Below, piece by piece: positions 61,549 to 64,000 of a stretch of 64,000 nt of DNA. The notes under the pieces were generated by a model. The model ran no database searches. It was given only the letters and a program-made list of their open reading frames with translations, and was not told the DNA's origin. The position numbers were made by a program, and so were the translations under genes. Origin of the DNA: an uncultured Roseobacter sp. (lineage in GTDB: Bacteria; Pseudomonadota; Alphaproteobacteria; Rhodobacterales; Rhodobacteraceae); contig CANKZM010000006.1 in NCBI GenBank assembly GCA_947488305.1, positions 124,001 to 188,000 of the forward strand, written 5' to 3'. How positions within the stretch are numbered: the first letter of the stretch is position 1; each line of letters opens with the position of its first letter.

Positions 61549-62229
61549 GTGATCGAGCTGGAAAATGTTGCCTATCGCTACAGCAGCGGTGACGCCCTAC
61601 TGTCTGATATTTCGCTTAAGCTGGCGCCGGGGTCTTTCCATTTCCTGACGGGCCCTTCCGGTGCTGGCAAAACAACGTTTATCAAGCTGTGCTACGGCGC
61701 CCTCAGGGCGACTTCGGGCGCGGTCAGGGTTTTTGATCAGGACGTGAAAAGCTTGAATCGCGACGGTGTCGCCAAGCTGCGCAGGCGCATCGGCGTTGTA
61801 CATCAGGACTGCCAGTTCCTGGACCATTTGTCAGTTGCAGAGAATATCGCATTGCCTTTGACAACAACCGGACGCGATACGCAGGAAGCGCGCGAGGATC
61901 TGACCGAATTGATGGGTTGGGTTGGATTGACCGACAGGGCAGCAGCCTTGCCGCCCGAACTCTCCGGAGGAGAACGCCAACGTGCAGCACTAGCCCGAGG
62001 TGTGATCATGTCGCCGGATGTGATCATCGCTGATGAACCGACTGGAAATGTGGACTGGGAGATGTCGCAACGCCTGCTGAGGTTGCTTGTTGAGTTAAAC
62101 AAGATGGGCAAAACCGTTCTGGTGGCAACGCATGATCTCAGCCTGATACGGGCCGCGAAAACGCAGGTTCAGGCCCGCGTCCTGCGCATTGCAAATCACC
62201 GCGTTCAATTGGCGGGGGCAGATTTGTGA
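61549..62229 (+). CDS. ftsE: Cell-division ABC ATPase FtsE
   Basis: A 226-residue ATPase that with FtsX regulates peptidoglycan hydrolases at the septum. Walker A GPSGAGKTTF, signature LSGGERQRAALARG, Walker B VIIADEPTGNVD and the H-loop ATHD are all present. Start is GTG 61549. The stop overlaps ftsX (GTGA). Confidence 0.96.
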   Translation: MIELENVAYRYSSGDALLSDISLKLAPGSFHFLTGPSGAGKTTFIKLCYGALRATSGAVRVFDQDVKSLNRDGVAKLRRRIGVVHQDCQFLDHLSVAENIALPLTTTGRDTQEAREDLTELMGWVGLTDRAAALPPELSGGERQRAALARGVIMSPDVIIADEPTGNVDWEMSQRLLRLLVELNKMGKTVLVATHDLSLIRAAKTQVQARVLRIANHRVQLAGADL

Positions 62230-63128
62230 GATTGTTCGCCGACCTGAAAGCATTGATCGTGCGTGATCGCCGAACCGACGGTATCGTGCCATCGTCCGGG
62301 TTCACGGCGCATCTTGTGATTCTTTCGGCGGCGGCAATGGCGTTTCTTGCGGTCTTTGCCCTTGCCCTCAGCCTGGCATCGGGACGGCTCGCGGTGCGTT
62401 GGGGGGACGAGCTGGCACAATCCGCAACGATCCGGATTGTGGCACCGGTAGAGCAGCGTGCCGCCCAAACCGAAACAACCTTGCGCATTCTGGAAACAAC
62501 GACCGGGGTCGCCTTTGCGCGGGCCTTGGACAGCAGCGAACAACAGGCCCTTTTGGAGCCTTGGTTCGGATCAGGTCTGGACCTCGAAAAGCTTCCCGTA
62601 CCGCAACTGATTGAGATCATTCAGGAGGATAATGGGTTTGATGCAGCAGGATTGCGGTTGCGCCTTGCCGCAGAAGTGCCCGGCGCCACATTGGACGATC
62701 ATTCGCAATGGCGCGCGCCGCTGGTGCAATCCGCGAACCGGCTCAAAGCGCTTGGCGTTGTTTCGGTTTTTCTTTTGGCCGTCACGCTGGCGGCCATGGT
62801 GACGCTCGCCGCTAACGCTTCGCTGGCTGCGAACGTGCAGGTCATCAGGGTGCTGCGTCTTGTCGGGGCAACTGATGGCTTGATTGCGCGCGCTTTTGTG
62901 CGGCGATTTACAGTGCGGGCCTTTGCTGGCGCGGCGCTCGGAATGGTTTTCGGCATGATATCCGTACTGCTTTTGCCCTCCGCTTCCGAAGCAAGCGGAT
63001 TTCTGACCGGGCTTGGTTTTCAAGGTTTGGAATGGGCATTGCCATTGCTGATACCGCTATTCGCTGCAACCGTTGCCTTTTTTGCGACCGGCTGGTCAGC
63101 GCGGCGCGTCATGGGAGATCTCGCCTGA
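62226..63128 (+). CDS. ftsX: Cell-division protein FtsX
   Basis: A 300-residue inner-membrane partner of FtsE. Four hydrophobic segments: AHLVILSAAAMAFLAVFALAL at about 30-50, then three in the C-terminal half (VVSVFLLAVTLAAMVTLAAN, AGAALGMVFGMISVLLLP, ALPLLIPLFAATVAFFATGW). The periplasmic loop between the first and second segments is the hydrolase-regulating part. Start GTG 62226 overlaps ftsE; the plsC ATG overlaps the stop by one base. Confidence 0.94.
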   Translation: MRLFADLKALIVRDRRTDGIVPSSGFTAHLVILSAAAMAFLAVFALALSLASGRLAVRWGDELAQSATIRIVAPVEQRAAQTETTLRILETTTGVAFARALDSSEQQALLEPWFGSGLDLEKLPVPQLIEIIQEDNGFDAAGLRLRLAAEVPGATLDDHSQWRAPLVQSANRLKALGVVSVFLLAVTLAAMVTLAANASLAANVQVIRVLRLVGATDGLIARAFVRRFTVRAFAGAALGMVFGMISVLLLPSASEASGFLTGLGFQGLEWALPLLIPLFAATVAFFATGWSARRVMGDLA

Positions 63129-63859
63129 TGTTTCAATATGTTCGCTCCGTTCTCTTTATTGTTCAGATGTACATTGCGATGCCAATTTTTGGCCTCGTCC
63201 TTGCGCCTTGGGCGTTGTTCAGCAGACGCGGTGCATATGCAGCGTGCAAAGGCTACAGCCGCTGGGTCTTCTGGACCGCAGGCTGGATGGTCGGGATGAA
63301 GTGCGAAGTACGCGGAGAGATTCCCTCGGGTGAAGCATTGATCGCTGCCAAACATCAGTCATTCCTCGACATCATGATGATTTTCACCGCGTTGCCAGCG
63401 GGCAAATTCATCATGAAAAAGGAAATATTGATGATGCCAGTGATCGGGCAATACGCGCGACTTTTGGGTTGTGTTTCCGTGGACAGGGGCAAGCGTGGCG
63501 CAGCCATTGAAAAAATGGTCGCCGATGTCGAGGCCGGGCGCAGTGAACCGGGTCAGCTGATCATCTACTCTCAGGGCACACGCGTCGCGCCCGGCGTGAA
63601 AATGCCGTATAAAGTTGGCACGGGTGTTTTGTATGAGCAATTGAACCAGACTTGCGTTCCGGTCGCCACAAATGTCGGCGTGCTTTGGCCGAAACGTGGC
63701 TTGTTGCGCAAGCCTGGTGTTGCGGTGGTTGAGTTTCTGCCGGCCATTCCACCCGGATTGTCGCGTGATGAATTCATGTCACAGCTGGAAGAGGGTGTCG
63801 AAAGCCGCTCAGATGCACTAATGATCGAGGCAGGGTTCAATAATGTCTCAGAAAGCTGA
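63128..63859 (+). CDS. plsC: 1-acyl-sn-glycerol-3-phosphate acyltransferase
   Basis: A 243-residue membrane-associated acyltransferase forming phosphatidic acid. The catalytic HxxxxD is in AAKHQSFLDIMM; the second block is SVDRGKRGAA and the third reads YSQGTRVAPG in place of the usual PEGTR. An N-terminal hydrophobic segment anchors it. ATG 63128 is at the ftsX stop (TGATG). The longer frame inside ftsX is rejected. The following gene overlaps by 17 bp. Confidence 0.94.
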   Translation: MFQYVRSVLFIVQMYIAMPIFGLVLAPWALFSRRGAYAACKGYSRWVFWTAGWMVGMKCEVRGEIPSGEALIAAKHQSFLDIMMIFTALPAGKFIMKKEILMMPVIGQYARLLGCVSVDRGKRGAAIEKMVADVEAGRSEPGQLIIYSQGTRVAPGVKMPYKVGTGVLYEQLNQTCVPVATNVGVLWPKRGLLRKPGVAVVEFLPAIPPGLSRDEFMSQLEEGVESRSDALMIEAGFNNVSES

Positions 63860-64000
63860 ATGCATAGACACTATCGAAAAGCTGGAAGCGCTCTATGGCA
63901 CTCCAGGGGCACCAGCATTGCGTAAAGTGGCGCGTCGTCTGACCCCGCTTTATCGCAAGTGGATCATGGCCTCAAAGCTCTGTGTCCTAAGCACCGTTGG
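63843..64000 (+). CDS. PPOX-type flavoprotein, pyridoxamine 5'-phosphate oxidase family (5' part)
   Basis: The first 52 codons of a protein cut by the window edge: an N-terminal helix region (CIDTIEKLEALYG) and LTPLYRKWIMASKLCVLSTVG, which is the first strand of the FMN-binding split barrel in the MSMEG_1061-like group of the pyridoxamine 5'-phosphate oxidase superfamily. It starts inside plsC. Identification rests on this short segment only. Confidence 0.65.
   Translation, partial: MSQKAECIDTIEKLEALYGTPGAPALRKVARRLTPLYRKWIMASKLCVLSTV

Overview
The window looks like chromosome from a Roseobacter-type alphaproteobacterium (Rhodobacterales). The evidence is the aerobic (CobG/CobF/CobN) cobalamin route, a complete Kelly-Friedrich-type sox cluster, a BCCT compatible-solute transporter, the tlpA-argH pair and the lysA / TIGR02302 / ftsE-ftsX-plsC housekeeping block. 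No rRNA, tRNA, CRISPR array, insertion sequence or prophage is visible. Genes are dense, with many 4-bp ATGA/GTGA stop-start overlaps, so most functions sit in long operons. Taxonomy is inference from gene content only.

Layout. (1) 1-2977: the 5' part of a BCCT transporter, a divergent LysR regulator, and an isoaspartyl peptidase/asparaginase. (2) 3124-13985: a ten-gene minus-strand catabolic operon under a divergent LacI regulator. In transcription order it encodes an APH-fold kinase, an enolase paralogue, an FAH-family hydrolase, two SDR dehydrogenases, a four-gene sugar-type ABC importer and a third SDR. A TTGACA promoter and a perfect 18-bp palindrome lie before the first gene. The substrate is unknown. 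(3) 14062-29258: cobalamin synthesis, with cobF, cbiM, cobA, cobB, cobM, cobE, cobL, cobK (the only plus-strand gene), cobJ, cobI, cobH, cobG, cobN, cobW and a DUF1636 gene, plus two cobalamin riboswitches. cobK is nested antisense between cobL and cobJ. (4) 29483-30322: an isolated SDR.

(5) 30501-46012: sulfur oxidation. soxT, soxR and soxS run leftward; soxV, soxW, soxXYZA, then soxB, soxC, soxD, soxE, soxF and a DUF302 gene run rightward; a second YeeE/YedE transporter and two metallo-beta-lactamase-fold genes (SoxG/SoxH-like) run leftward. SoxXA, SoxYZ, SoxB and SoxCD form the periplasmic thiosulfate-oxidising complex. SoxV, SoxW and SoxS supply reductant, SoxF is the flavoprotein and SoxR the repressor. 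A shared AATTC-N8-GAAT-like element recurs at the promoters.

(6) 46555-53865: a CPA1 antiporter, then six tightly coupled genes that I regard as the best candidate for an undescribed system. They are a Rieske-glutamate-synthase-domain fusion, a small membrane protein, a ferric-reductase-like haem b membrane protein with a C-terminal Rieske domain, a membrane-anchored protein with a CxxxC...CxxxC motif, another small membrane protein, and a Rieske-ThDP-enzyme fusion. Three separate Rieske domains fused to three unrelated partners suggest a dedicated electron-transfer system between cytosolic enzymes and the membrane. (7) 54030-64000: tlpA-like thioredoxin, argH, a small lipoprotein, DUF2834, lysA, TIGR02302, a zinc-ribbon protein, ftsE, ftsX, plsC and the start of a PPOX-type flavoprotein.
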